Source: Streptomyces rugosispiralis
Lineage (GTDB): Bacteria > Actinomycetota > Actinomycetes > Streptomycetales > Streptomycetaceae
Assembly: GCF_024505145.1 (NCBI RefSeq)
Contig: NZ_JANIAA010000019.1
Coordinates: 105,556-169,555 of the forward strand
DNA: 64,000 nucleotides
Direction: 5' to 3'
A model generated the notes under the pieces. It saw nothing but the letters and a program-made list of their open reading frames with translations, was not told the origin of the DNA and did not search any database. The position numbers and the translations under genes were made by a program. The stretch's first letter is position 1, and the number at the start of each line of letters is the position of its first letter. Below, piece after piece: positions 23,643-32,237 of this stretch.

Positions 23643-24905
23643 CTAACAGTCGCAGCCGCAGTCACACCCATCACAGCAGTCACAGCTACAGCAGTCGCCG
23701 CAGTTGCCGCAGCAGTCACAACAGTCGCAGCAGTCATCGCACTTATGGCACAGGCCCTCGCGCGGCTGCCCGGTCCACGGGTCGTGGTACGGATCGCGGC
23801 AGCACACCTGGCAGGTGCAGCAGAGCCCGGTCCACACCAGGCAGCCCGCGATCAGTCCCCGCCGCCGGCCGTGCGGCGGCTCCGGAGGCGCGCCGCCGGG
23901 GCCTCCCGGGTTGATCCACGGCGACTGCGGCGGCCCGTAGGAGGACTCCGGGGTGCCCGGGGTGTCCTGGGTGCCCGGGGTGTCCTGGGCGCCCGCGCCC
24001 TGCGTACCCGCGCCCTGGCCGCTGGTGTGCGCACAGCCAGTGGTGCCGAAGGCGCGGTCGACCGCGCGCCCCAACTCGTGGACCAGCAGTACGTGGGCGA
24101 GCCGCCCGGAGCCCTCGCCCGCGAATTCGGTGTCCTTGAGCGCCAGCCGTACCCCGTGCACCGCGTCGTCGCACAGCCTGCGGACCTCGGCGAGGTCGGT
24201 CCCGGTGGCCGCGATCGGGTTCCAGGCACCCGTCTCGGCGTCCTCGGCCAGGTCCTCCACCGCGTCCAGCAGATGCGCCAGCCGTCCGAAGAGCCGGCCC
24301 GCCTCCTCCAGCGGGGCCCGGTTGCCGGGCCGCCCGGCCAGTACGGCGGTGTGCCCGAAGGCCGCGGCGGTCGCGGTCTCGGTGGGCTCGGTGACGGTCA
24401 GCAGCGGGGTGCCGGGGCCCGCGAGGGACTCCAGCTCCTCCTGCCGGCCGACCGCGTCGAGCAGCAGCGCGGTGTCGAAGCCGAGCGCGGCGCCGCTGCG
24501 CTCCCCCGCCCGGTCCCACCGCCCGGCCACCCGGCGGGCGGCCGCGGCGACCGGCCGCCGGGCCAACGCCCCGTCGCCGTCCGCCACATGGTCGCGCACC
24601 TTCGCCGAGGCCAGCACCAGCGAGACGGTGGCCGCGAGACGCGCCCCCTCGCCCTGGGCGACCGACGCCGTTCGCATCCCGCGCAGCGGACAGGGCCCGG
24701 CCGTCCGCCGCCAGCCCTCCGACCGCCCCGCCTGGGCCTCCACCAGCACCGATATCACCAGGCCGTCGTAATTGGTGGCGATGCGGGCGAACTGCCCGTG
24801 GTCACCCCGCAACGCGAGGCACAGCCCGCACAAATGCGCCATCCACTCGGTGCGCAGGTTTTCCGACAGCCGATGCCGACAAGGCCGGATAATGCCAAAC
24901 ACCAC
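23643..24905 (-). CDS. DUF5685-type protein with a 24-cysteine C-terminal tail
   Basis: A 420-residue protein of unknown biochemical role. Residues 1-290 are a helical domain starting MVFGIIRPCRHRLSENLRTE, with a CGLC motif (HLCGLCLALRGDHGQFAR), TNYDGLVISVL and AGPCPLRGMR. This fits the actinobacterial DUF5685 family, often loosely called regulators. After a Gly/Pro/Thr linker with a GTQDTPGTQDTP repeat, the last ~69 residues contain 24 cysteines, mostly as DCC and DC units, ending in CDCGCDC. Such a tail could bind several metal ions or form clusters. The start fits the family beginning. It is divergent from the sepF-like gene. Confidence 0.8.
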   Translation of the reverse strand: MVFGIIRPCRHRLSENLRTEWMAHLCGLCLALRGDHGQFARIATNYDGLVISVLVEAQAGRSEGWRRTAGPCPLRGMRTASVAQGEGARLAATVSLVLASAKVRDHVADGDGALARRPVAAAARRVAGRWDRAGERSGAALGFDTALLLDAVGRQEELESLAGPGTPLLTVTEPTETATAAAFGHTAVLAGRPGNRAPLEEAGRLFGRLAHLLDAVEDLAEDAETGAWNPIAATGTDLAEVRRLCDDAVHGVRLALKDTEFAGEGSGRLAHVLLVHELGRAVDRAFGTTGCAHTSGQGAGTQGAGAQDTPGTQDTPGTPESSYGPPQSPWINPGGPGGAPPEPPHGRRRGLIAGCLVWTGLCCTCQVCCRDPYHDPWTGQPREGLCHKCDDCCDCCDCCGNCGDCCSCDCCDGCDCGCDC

Positions 24906-25135
24906 GATCCCCGTTCACCCATACGTCCCCGACGTCACCCGTCCGGCAGCGGCGGAGTCTACCCACTGCCCCGTCAGCCCCCGTAAGCAGGTGGAACTCT
25001 GATATGGCGCCAGCCGTTGTGCACCAGTAACGTCACGAATCCCCTGTGCGGCCGCAATCCACGTGGCAGACCATCCGCATCATGGACGACCATAGAGGGG
25101 CGGACGGTACACACCATCAGGGAGAGGAGGCGTCC

Positions 25136-25567
25136 ATGGGATCGGTACGCAAGGCAAGTGCCTGGCTTGGCCTCGTCGACGACAGCGATGACGAGCGCTA
25201 CTACGACGACGACTACGCCGAGGGGTCCGAGCCCGGCGACTCCTGGATGACCGACCCGCGAGCGCGGGTGGCCGACGAGACCGCGCGGGACCAGGGCACT
25301 CGGATCGCCACGGTCACCCCGGACGGATTCCGGGACGCCCGCGGCATCGGCGAGCTGTTCCGGGAGGGCGTACCGGTCATCGTCAATCTCACGACGATGG
25401 AGTCCGCCGACGCCAAGCGCGTGGTGGATTTCATGGCCGGGCTGATCTTCGGGCTGCGGGGCTCGATCGACCGGGTGGCCAACCGCGTCTTCCTCCTCAC
25501 CCCGGCCGACTACCAGATCATCAGCGGTCAGTCCGGCCATGCCACGGGCTTTTTCAATCAGAGCTAG
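25136..25567 (+). CDS. SepF paralogue (cell division protein SepF-like)
   Basis: A 143-residue SepF-family protein. The ATG at 25136 follows GGAGAGGAGG. The N-terminus lacks a clear amphipathic start but has the acidic linker DDSDDERYYDDDYAEGSEPG. The C-terminal domain (about 62-140) has REGVPVIVNLTTMESADAKR, VVDFMAGLIFGLRGSIDRVA and RVFLLTPADYQI, the dimerising, FtsZ-tethering part. Streptomyces have several SepF copies; this is one of the accessory ones (from memory corresponding to SCO1749), not the dcw-cluster sepF. It ends 12 bases before the convergent acyl-CoA dehydrogenase stop. Confidence 0.88.
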   Translation: MGSVRKASAWLGLVDDSDDERYYDDDYAEGSEPGDSWMTDPRARVADETARDQGTRIATVTPDGFRDARGIGELFREGVPVIVNLTTMESADAKRVVDFMAGLIFGLRGSIDRVANRVFLLTPADYQIISGQSGHATGFFNQS

Positions 25568-25579
25568 CCCCGGGGCCGC

Positions 25580-26767
25580 TCACCGGAAGGCGTCGATTCC
25601 GGTGAGCGCCTTGCCCAGCACCAGTTGGTGCATTTCGACGGTGCCCTCATAGGTGAGCACGGACTCCAGATTCGTGGCGTGCCGCATCACCGGATACTCC
25701 AGTGAGATCCCGTTGGCGCCCAGAATCGTCCGGGCCGTACGGCAGATCTCGATCGCCTCCCGCACATTGTTCAGCTTGCCGAAGCTGACCTGCTCGGGGC
25801 GGAGCCGCCCCGCCGCCAAGCGCCGCCCCAGATGGTGGGCGAGCAGCACCCCCTTGTGGAGCTCCAGCGCCATATCGGCCAGCTTGGCCTGGGTGAGCTG
25901 GAAGCCGCCGATCGGCCGGCCGAACTGCTCGCGCTCCCGCGCGTAGTCCAGGGCCGACTCGAACGCGGAGCGGGCCGCGCCCATCGATCCCCAGATGATG
26001 CCGTAGCGGGCGTGGCTCAGACAGCTCAGCGGCCCGCGCAGGCCGGTGACCTCGGGCAGCACCGCGTCGGCGGGCAGCCGCACCTCGTCCAGGACCAGCT
26101 CGCTGGTGACGGAGGCGCGCAGCGACCACTTGTGCTTGATGTCGGGGGCCGAGAAGCCGGGCGTGTCGGTGGGGACGACGAAGCCGCGGATGCCCTCGTC
26201 GGTGCGGGCCCACACCACGGCGACCCCGGCCACCGAGCCATTGGTGATCCACATCTTGCGGCCGGTGAGCACCCAGTCCGAGCCGTCCCGCTTGGCGTAG
26301 GTGCGCATCCCGGCCGGGTCGGAGCCGTGGTCGGGCTCGGTCAGCCCGAAGCAGCCGATGACCTCGCCGGAGGCCATCCGGGGCAGCCACCGCTCCTTCT
26401 GCTCCTCGGAGCCGAAGCGGTGGATGGCGTACATGGACAGGGAGCCCTGCACCGACATCAGGGAGCGGATCCCGGAGTCGGCGGCCTCCAGCTCCAGACA
26501 GGCCAGGCCGTACTGGATCGGGCTCGCGCCCGCGCAGCCGTAGCCGGTGAGGGACATCCCGAGCGCGCCGAGGGAGCCGAGCTCCCGGGCCAGCTCGCGG
26601 ATGCCGGGCACCTCGCCGCGCTCGTACCAGTCGGCGATGTGCGGCAGCACGCGGTCGGCGGCCCACTGCCGCATGGTGTCCCGGACCGCGAGGTCCTCGG
26701 GGTCGAGGAGATCGTCGAGCCCCAGCGGGTCGCGCGGATCGAACGACGGCAGGGTGCCAGCGGACAT
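25580..26767 (-). CDS. Glutaryl-CoA dehydrogenase-type acyl-CoA dehydrogenase
   Basis: A 395-residue flavoenzyme. The ATG at 26767 (MSAGTLPSFDPRDPLGLDDL) matches the normal N-terminus. Features are IRSLMSVQGSLSMYAIHRFG (the Arg that holds the glutaryl carboxylate in this subgroup), FGLTEPDHGSDPAGM, WITNGSVAGVAVVWART and the catalytic Glu374 in TYEGTVEMHQ. Glutaryl-CoA dehydrogenases convert glutaryl-CoA to crotonyl-CoA in lysine and tryptophan breakdown, passing electrons to ETF. The stop is convergent with the sepF-like gene. No adjacent pathway genes confirm the substrate. Confidence 0.88.
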   Translation of the reverse strand: MSAGTLPSFDPRDPLGLDDLLDPEDLAVRDTMRQWAADRVLPHIADWYERGEVPGIRELARELGSLGALGMSLTGYGCAGASPIQYGLACLELEAADSGIRSLMSVQGSLSMYAIHRFGSEEQKERWLPRMASGEVIGCFGLTEPDHGSDPAGMRTYAKRDGSDWVLTGRKMWITNGSVAGVAVVWARTDEGIRGFVVPTDTPGFSAPDIKHKWSLRASVTSELVLDEVRLPADAVLPEVTGLRGPLSCLSHARYGIIWGSMGAARSAFESALDYAREREQFGRPIGGFQLTQAKLADMALELHKGVLLAHHLGRRLAAGRLRPEQVSFGKLNNVREAIEICRTARTILGANGISLEYPVMRHATNLESVLTYEGTVEMHQLVLGKALTGIDAFR

Positions 26768-26929
26768 GGGTGGCGGCCTCCGGTGGATGCGGTTCCGGGT
26801 ACGCCGGGCGCGTACCGGCCGCCGGGGCGCGTCCTCTCGCCCGGCGGCCGGGTTGATCAACCCGGCCGATCCGACGCTACGACCGGGTAACCCCCGGCGT
26901 CCAGACCTGCTCACGCCGGGTCATCAGGG

Positions 26930-27125
26930 GCCGGGCAGCACTCGGGCAGGCTACGGGGGCACTCGGGCGGGACCCAGAGGGCTGGCCCGGGGTCGGGCCG
27001 GGGGCGGTCAGGGCTCAGGGGGCCGGGGCCGGGGGCGGTCAGGACCGGTCAGGACTCAGGGGGCCGGGCCGGGGCCAGGGGCGGTCAGGACTCGGGCGGG
27101 GCTCAGGGACCGGCCCGGCTCGAAC
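26930..27125. repeat. GC-rich tandem repeats between the dehydrogenase and exporter genes
   Basis: The gap 26768-27134 contains no gene. About 190 bp is built of shuffled copies of GGGGCCGGG, GGGCGGTCAGGACTC and GGGCTCAGG, ending at the exporter stop. No hairpin terminator is obvious. Confidence 0.75.
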
Positions 27126-27134
27126 CGGAGTCGG

Positions 27135-28913
27135 TCAGGACTCGGCGGCCACGGTGGCACGGTCGAGGCGGGCCGGGGCGTCCGTGCCGTCCGGGCCCTG
27201 CTGCTCCGCCGGACCCTGCCGGTCCGCCGGGCCCTGCCGGTCCGCCGGGCCCTGCCGGTCCGCCGGGCCCTGCCGGTCCGCCGGGCCCCGCTGGTCCGCC
27301 CTCGCCTGCTGGTCGGCCGATGCCTGGCTGGACTCCTCGTCGTCGGCGGCGCACTCCATGACCCTGGGCAGCCGTAGCGCGGCCAGCGCGCCGAGCAGCA
27401 GCAGCCCGGCGCTGACCGCGAGCGTGACGTGCAGTCCATGGACGAAGGCGGCGCGGGAGGCCGAGCGCAGGGCCTCCCCGGCGTGCCCGCCGAGCCGGTC
27501 GGAGACCTTGTACGCGGCGCCCAGCGACTGGCTGGCATCGGAGCTGGCGGAGGCGGGGACGCCGGGCACCGAGGAGACGCCGGGCTTGTAGGCGGCGTTC
27601 ATGACGCTGCCGAGGAGGGCGATGCCGATCCCGGCGCCGAGCTGGTAGGAGGTCTCGCCGATGGCGGCCGCGCCGCCCGCGGACCCGGCCGACGCCTCGT
27701 TGAGCATGGACTCGTACGCGCTGAAGAGCGTGGTCTCCAGGCCGAAGCCCAGGACGATGAAGCCGCCGACGAGCACGGCGGGCCGGTCGGACAGGCCCAT
27801 GGCGGTGAGCGAGAGCACGGCGAGGGCGGTGAGCGCGAAGCCGACCACGACCATGACCCGGGGGCCGAGCCACTGGAGCATCCGGGACCCCACGAGCCCG
27901 GCGGCCATGGCGGCGAAGGTGAGCGGCAGCAGCCGCAGACCCGTCTCGAGCGGGGTGAGCCCGAGCACGAGCTGGAGGTACTGGGCGGCTATCAGCTCCA
28001 GGCCGACGAGCGCCAGCAGGGCGAGCACGATACAGCCGACGGAGATCGAGAAGGCGGGCCTGGCGAACAGCTTGAGGTCCACCAGCGGATGCGTACGGCG
28101 GCGCTGGCGGCGGACGAAGAGCACCAGCAGCACCACCCCGATCAGCACCGGGGCGGCGGTCACGGCGTCCAGCGGCCCCGCGCCGCTGCCCACCCGCTTG
28201 ACGCCGAGGACGACGCAGAACAGCCCGCACGCGGCCATGACCGCGCCCAGCACGTCCCAGGGGCCGTTCTTGTCGCCGGTGGACTCCGGCAGCAGCCAGC
28301 GGCCGACGGGCAGCGCCACGATCATCAGGGGGAGGTTGACCAGGAAGACCGAGCCCCACCAGAAGTTCTCCACCAGGAAGCCGCCGAGCAGCGGGCCGAC
28401 GGCCGCGCCGACGGCGGCGACCGCGCTCCAGATGCCTATCGCCAGCGCCCGCTCCCGGCGGTCCGGGAAGACCTGGCGCAGTATCGACAGGGTGGCAGGC
28501 ATGATCATCGCGCCGCCGACGCCCAGCAGGGCGCGGGCCACGATGAGGATCTGGGGGTTGGGGGCGAAGGCGGCGATCGCGGAAGCGGCGCCGAAGAGCG
28601 CGTAGCCGAGCAGCAGGACACGTCGTCTGCCGACGCGGTCGCCGAGGGTGCCGAAGAGGATCAGCAGCGAGGCGCAGACCAGTGGGTAGACGTCCACGAT
28701 CCACAGCAGTTCGATCGCGCCGGGGCGCAGATCCTCGGTCACGGCCGGGACCGCGACATGGAGCACGGTCGCGTCCACGGCGACGAGCAGCAGGCTGACG
28801 CAGAGCACGAGGAGCACGACCCAGCGGTTGGCGCCACCGCTCGCCTCGGTGCCGCGCCATTGCCGGGGAACGCCCGCCGTCCGCCGATTGCCGGCCGTGG
28901 TCGTCCCGGACAT
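27135..28913 (-). CDS. DHA2-type MFS exporter (14 TM)
   Basis: A 592-residue EmrB/QacA-type drug:proton antiporter. The ATG at 28913 (MSGTTTAGNRR) is the only good start. About 14 hydrophobic helices are visible, with motif A-like FGTLGDRVGRRRVLL, motif C-like VARALLGVGGAMIMPATLSI and VGPLLGGFLVENFWWGSVFL. The ~70-residue cytoplasmic tail contains repeated ADRQGP units (18-bp DNA repeat). Efflux of antibiotics or related compounds is expected; substrate unknown. No regulator gene is adjacent. Confidence 0.92.
   Translation of the reverse strand: MSGTTTAGNRRTAGVPRQWRGTEASGGANRWVVLLVLCVSLLLVAVDATVLHVAVPAVTEDLRPGAIELLWIVDVYPLVCASLLILFGTLGDRVGRRRVLLLGYALFGAASAIAAFAPNPQILIVARALLGVGGAMIMPATLSILRQVFPDRRERALAIGIWSAVAAVGAAVGPLLGGFLVENFWWGSVFLVNLPLMIVALPVGRWLLPESTGDKNGPWDVLGAVMAACGLFCVVLGVKRVGSGAGPLDAVTAAPVLIGVVLLVLFVRRQRRRTHPLVDLKLFARPAFSISVGCIVLALLALVGLELIAAQYLQLVLGLTPLETGLRLLPLTFAAMAAGLVGSRMLQWLGPRVMVVVGFALTALAVLSLTAMGLSDRPAVLVGGFIVLGFGLETTLFSAYESMLNEASAGSAGGAAAIGETSYQLGAGIGIALLGSVMNAAYKPGVSSVPGVPASASSDASQSLGAAYKVSDRLGGHAGEALRSASRAAFVHGLHVTLAVSAGLLLLGALAALRLPRVMECAADDEESSQASADQQARADQRGPADRQGPADRQGPADRQGPADRQGPAEQQGPDGTDAPARLDRATVAAES
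27200..27300. repeat. 18-bp coding repeat in the exporter C-terminus
   Basis: Five near-identical copies of CTGCCGGTCCGCCGGGCC encode the (R)QGPAD repeat at the end of the exporter. Confidence 0.92.
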
Positions 28914-29244
28914 GTACGCACCTCCCTGGGTCTTGCGCTCGCGGTCCGCCGTCGTGAGGGCGGTACGTCACGTCGTAGGGACGTCCGGGTGGCCCCGGTG
29001 GCGAAGGCGCGAGTGAGAGGTCAGGGTACGCGAGTCCCCGCGCGGGCCGTGTGCCGCAGGTCATGTTGGGACCGGGCCGCGGATGATTACGGAGGCCTAC
29101 GTTCCAGACTTCCCCTTTTGTCCCTCCGTCCCTCTGCCGTACCTCCTGTGTCCTCCCGGCGTCCCACCCGCGTCCGACCGGTGGCCGCCTACCGTTCGTC
29201 CTCCGTTGTCGTCCGCGGTTCCGGTGACGTAGCCGTCCACGTGG

Positions 29245-29323
29245 TTGTCCACGCAGTTGTCCACGCAGTTGTCCACGCAGTTGTCCACAGGCCCCGCGGC
29301 CCCTCGGCGGAGGGTTTTCCACA
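29245..29323 (+). promoter_or_regulatory. Cluster of DnaA-box-like sites in a 12-bp tandem array
   Basis: The gap 28914-29364 holds no gene. TTGTCCACG occurs at 29245, 29257 and 29269, TTGTCCACA at 29281, and TTTTCCACA at 29315, with a weaker CCGTCCACG at 29233. The first four form a 12-bp head-to-tail array (TTGTCCACGCAG). TTGTCCACA is the preferred Streptomyces DnaA box. The array lies 40-120 bases before the mannosyltransferase start and next to a GATAAT -10 element (29352-29357). It could bind DnaA to regulate this gene or titrate DnaA. It could also be a minisatellite that matches by chance. Confidence 0.6.
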
Positions 29324-29364
29324 GGCCCCGTGAGTAGCCCGGAACATCCTTGATAATCGTCGCC

Positions 29365-30651
29365 GTGACTGATCTCGCTCAGGCCGGCACCGCGCCGCTC
29401 AGCGACGACGGCCGACCGGGCCGCGTCGCTGGTCGCGCGCTGCGCCGGGCCGCTCCAGCACTGCTCGCATACGCGGGGACGCGCCTGCTCGGGCTGGTGG
29501 TTCTCGCGATCTGGGGAGCCTTCGCGGACAAGAGCCCGCACCAGTTGCTCTCCGCGCGCTGGGACTCGCTGTGGTACACCCGCATCGCCGAGGAGGGGTA
29601 CGGCTACACGCTCCAGCTGCCCGATGGCGCGGTCCACTCCAACCTGGCGTTCTTCCCCCTGCTCCCCGGGCTGGAGCGAGTGATATCGGCCATAGCCCCG
29701 CTGAACGCGGCCGACGCCGGTCTGCTGGTGAGCTCGGTCACGTCCCTGGTCGCCGCCTGGGGCATCTTCGCGATCGGGGATCTGCTGTACGGACGGCGGG
29801 TGGGCATCACGCTGGCCGTGCTGTGGGGTGTGCTGCCGGTCGGGATCGTGCAGTCGATGGCGTACTCGGAGTCCCTCTTCTCGGCACTGGCCGCCTGGGG
29901 GGTCCATGCGGCGCTCACCCGGCGGTGGCTGTGGGCGGGGCTGTGCGCGGCGCTGGCGGGGCTCACGCGGCCGGTGGGGGCCGCGGTGGTCGCGGCGGTC
30001 TGGGTGGCGGCCGCGGTGGAGCTGCTGCCCGGCGGGCGGTGGCGCCAGGCGTGTCGCACCGTCCCTCCCGTCACCCACCACCACCCTCAACGGAAGCGCT
30101 TCGCGCCCTTTCTCAGACCCGTCGCCCACCACCACCCTCGATGGAGGCGCTTCGCGCCCTCTCTCCGGCTCCTCGCGGGTGTCGTGCTGGCGCCGCTGGG
30201 CTGGCTGGGCTATGTGGTGTGGGTGGCCCTCCGCACCGGAAGCCCCACCGGCTACTTCGACGTGCAGAACGGCTGGGGAAACGGCTTCGACGGCGGTCTG
30301 GCCTTCGCGGCCTTCATCGGGGGGCTGCTGATCGAGCCGCCCTTCGTGGGCGGGATCGGGCTGCTGCTCGGCGTCGGGGCGCTGATCTGGCTCGCGGTCC
30401 GCTGTGTGCGGCAGCGCCAGCCGCTGCCGCTGCTGGCCTACGGCGGGGCGGTGCTCGTCCTGGCGCTGGCCGCGAAGGGGTACTTCGGCTCCAAGCCCCG
30501 CCTGCTGATACCGGCCTTTCCGCTGCTGCTGCCGATCGCGGTCGCCCTGGCCCGGCTGCGCCCGGTGCGCACCGCGCTGCTCCTGGGGTCGGTGGGGCTC
30601 GCCTCGGCGGTGTACGGGGCCTTCTGGCTGCATGGCTCCGGGCCGCCCTGA
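29365..30651 (+). CDS. PIG-V-like mannosyltransferase family membrane protein
   Basis: A 428-residue polytopic membrane protein with about ten hydrophobic helices. The luminal-loop motif RWDSLWYTRIAEEGYGY (DxxWY-type) and SNLAFFPLLPGLERVISAIA resemble PIG-V/GPI mannosyltransferase II-like, dolichol-phosphate-sugar-using enzymes. It probably transfers a sugar outside the membrane. The GTG at 29365 lies 7 bases after GATAAT with no ribosome site, so the mRNA may be leaderless. A 51-bp duplication (30071-30171) in a hydrophilic loop encodes VTHHHPQRKRFAPFLRP and a diverged second copy, absent from the expected family core. Acceptor unknown. Confidence 0.8.
   Translation: MTDLAQAGTAPLSDDGRPGRVAGRALRRAAPALLAYAGTRLLGLVVLAIWGAFADKSPHQLLSARWDSLWYTRIAEEGYGYTLQLPDGAVHSNLAFFPLLPGLERVISAIAPLNAADAGLLVSSVTSLVAAWGIFAIGDLLYGRRVGITLAVLWGVLPVGIVQSMAYSESLFSALAAWGVHAALTRRWLWAGLCAALAGLTRPVGAAVVAAVWVAAAVELLPGGRWRQACRTVPPVTHHHPQRKRFAPFLRPVAHHHPRWRRFAPSLRLLAGVVLAPLGWLGYVVWVALRTGSPTGYFDVQNGWGNGFDGGLAFAAFIGGLLIEPPFVGGIGLLLGVGALIWLAVRCVRQRQPLPLLAYGGAVLVLALAAKGYFGSKPRLLIPAFPLLLPIAVALARLRPVRTALLLGSVGLASAVYGAFWLHGSGPP
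30071..30172. repeat. 51-bp diverged duplication inside the mannosyltransferase gene
   Basis: Two copies with period 51 encode HHHP...RFAP...LR in a loop. Several substitutions separate the copies, so the duplication is not recent. Confidence 0.8.
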
Positions 30652-30971
30652 TCCGGCCACTGCCGCGATCCGGCCACCCCGACCGGCCGGGCGGAGCCCG
30701 CCGACGATCACTCCAGGCCACCCGGCGACACCAAGGGAAACTTCGGGGAACGCTTTGGCTAATAGGCGATAAACACGCCCTGTAAGAATTCCATAAAGTC
30801 CCTGAGACACGCCCATTGGAAGGCCGGGAGCAGAAAAGCCCCGGGGCCTCGTGCATTCCTTGGAAAGGGCGCGGCCAAAAGCCGTGGACGAGACGCACTC
30901 CACATCACATCGTCATCACAAAGCGCCCTGATCGACTGAACCCGCCTGTCACGCAATGTAACGTCGATTAG
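30652..30971. other. Gap before the PAP2 gene
   Basis: No gene is supported in these 320 bases. The right half is relatively AT-rich. TAACGT (30959-30964) ends 7 bases before the GTG start of the PAP2 gene and could be a -10 for a leaderless transcript, with a poor -35 (CTGAAC at 30936-30941). Confidence 0.5.
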
Positions 30972-32006
30972 GTGCGTACCGAAGACAAGCTCCCCGCGAC
31001 CGGGGAGCGAAGGCCCGATCTCGCGCGACCGCGCATGACCCGAACACGCTTCTGGCTGCTCGGGACCACGCTGGCGGTCTACGCGGCGACCGTGATCGGC
31101 GTGCTCACCACCTCATGGCTGGTGAAGTTCGACTGGCAGGTCATGCTCTTCCGGCCCTACAAGCAGTGGCCCGAGTTCCACACCTTCCTGGACTACTTCG
31201 TGGTCATGGGCCAGCGCGGGCCCACCGCCGTGGCCGTCGCCGCCTGGCTGGGGTGGTGCTGCTACCAGCAGCGCACCCTGCGCCCGCTGCTGGTGCTGGG
31301 CACCTCCCTGCTGCTGCTGAACTCCACCGTGGGCGCGGTGAAGATCGGCTTCGGCCGGCTCGGTCCGCACTACGCGACCACCGTCGGATCCAATGAGATG
31401 TGGCACACCGGCGATATATTTCCTTCGGGTCACACCGCGAACGCCGTGGTCACCTGGGGTGTACTGGCCTATCTGGCGACCACCCCGGTGGCCCGCAGGG
31501 TCGCCTCGCTGATCGCCGCGGGCTTCGCCTTCGGGGTCGGCATGACCACCGTCTACCTCGGCACCCACTGGCTGAGCGATGTGGTGCTGGGCTGGGCCGC
31601 CGGGGTGCTGGTGCTGCTGGCGCTGCCCTGGCTGGAGCCCGCCATGGCCCGCGCCGAGGTGCTGCTGCTGACCCTGTGGCGCCGGTTGCGCATCCACCGG
31701 GCGTCCGCGCCGGTGCCTTCCGGGCGGCCGGTCGCCGGAACCCCGCTGGCCACCCCGCGTGCCGCCCGCGACGACGAGCTGCCCACCCGCGAGACCGTGG
31801 CCGTGGTCCGGCCCGGCGCCGCCACCGGCCGGGGCCCCGACGGGCGGCCCCTCCACCCGGTCCGCCAGCACACGGTGCGCTCCGAGCGCACCCCGGTCAC
31901 CCCGGTCGGCAGCCGCCGGCCGCCGCACGCCGACCGGGTGCCGCGCGCCACGGCGCCCTTCGGCCCGTCCGGCGCCTCCCGGGGCCGGACGGCCACCGGA
32001 GGCTGA
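30972..32006 (+). CDS. PAP2-family membrane phosphatase
   Basis: A 344-residue protein starting at GTG 30972. Six hydrophobic helices cover residues ~25-225. The three phosphatase motifs are VKIGFGRLGPHYA, IFPSGHTANAV (catalytic His) and YLGTHWLSDVVLGWAAG (nucleophile-site His and Asp). The cytoplasmic C-terminal ~110 residues are Arg/Pro/Gly-rich and disordered. Family members dephosphorylate phosphatidate, undecaprenyl diphosphate or similar lipids outside the membrane. It lies co-directional after the mannosyltransferase and could recycle a polyprenyl carrier, which is inference. A strong hairpin follows. Confidence 0.88.
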   Translation: MRTEDKLPATGERRPDLARPRMTRTRFWLLGTTLAVYAATVIGVLTTSWLVKFDWQVMLFRPYKQWPEFHTFLDYFVVMGQRGPTAVAVAAWLGWCCYQQRTLRPLLVLGTSLLLLNSTVGAVKIGFGRLGPHYATTVGSNEMWHTGDIFPSGHTANAVVTWGVLAYLATTPVARRVASLIAAGFAFGVGMTTVYLGTHWLSDVVLGWAAGVLVLLALPWLEPAMARAEVLLLTLWRRLRIHRASAPVPSGRPVAGTPLATPRAARDDELPTRETVAVVRPGAATGRGPDGRPLHPVRQHTVRSERTPVTPVGSRRPPHADRVPRATAPFGPSGASRGRTATGG

Positions 32007-32064
32007 GCCACCGACCGGGCCCGCGGGGCGGTACGCACCCCCTCCCCCGCGCCGACCGGTCACA

Positions 32065-32108
32065 CCACGGCCCCGGAGCGCTCCGCCGTGAGCGTTCCGG
32101 GGCCGTGG
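32065..32108. terminator. Terminator after the PAP2 gene
   Basis: CCACGGCCCCGGAGCGCT pairs with AGCGTTCCGGGGCCGTGG (one mismatch) around an 8-base loop, 58 bases after the stop. Convergent with the I78 gene, whose stop is at 32238. A 13-bp repeat (CGGTCAACCGCGC, about three copies) lies at 32208-32240. Confidence 0.85.
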
Positions 32109-32237
32109 TCGTGTCCGGGCCGGTGCGACCCGGCCCACCGGCACGCGCCGGACGGACTCGAACCGGTCGGCGGCCGGCCCGTCAGTGGCGCACCGTCAGC
32201 CGCACCCGGTCAACCGCGCCCGGTCAACCGCGCCCGG

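Noticed and set aside
29097..29288. Small minus-strand frame with NCVD repeated
   Set aside because: It only translates the 12-bp DnaA-box-like array; no start signal, and the DNA pattern is better explained as protein-binding sites or a minisatellite.
27103..30903. A very long open frame (over 1200 codons) on the minus strand through the exporter and mannosyltransferase genes
   Set aside because: It is a shadow frame of high-GC DNA: composition is Arg/Pro/Gly-rich, it lies opposite or out of phase with two clear genes, and it has no recognisable domain.
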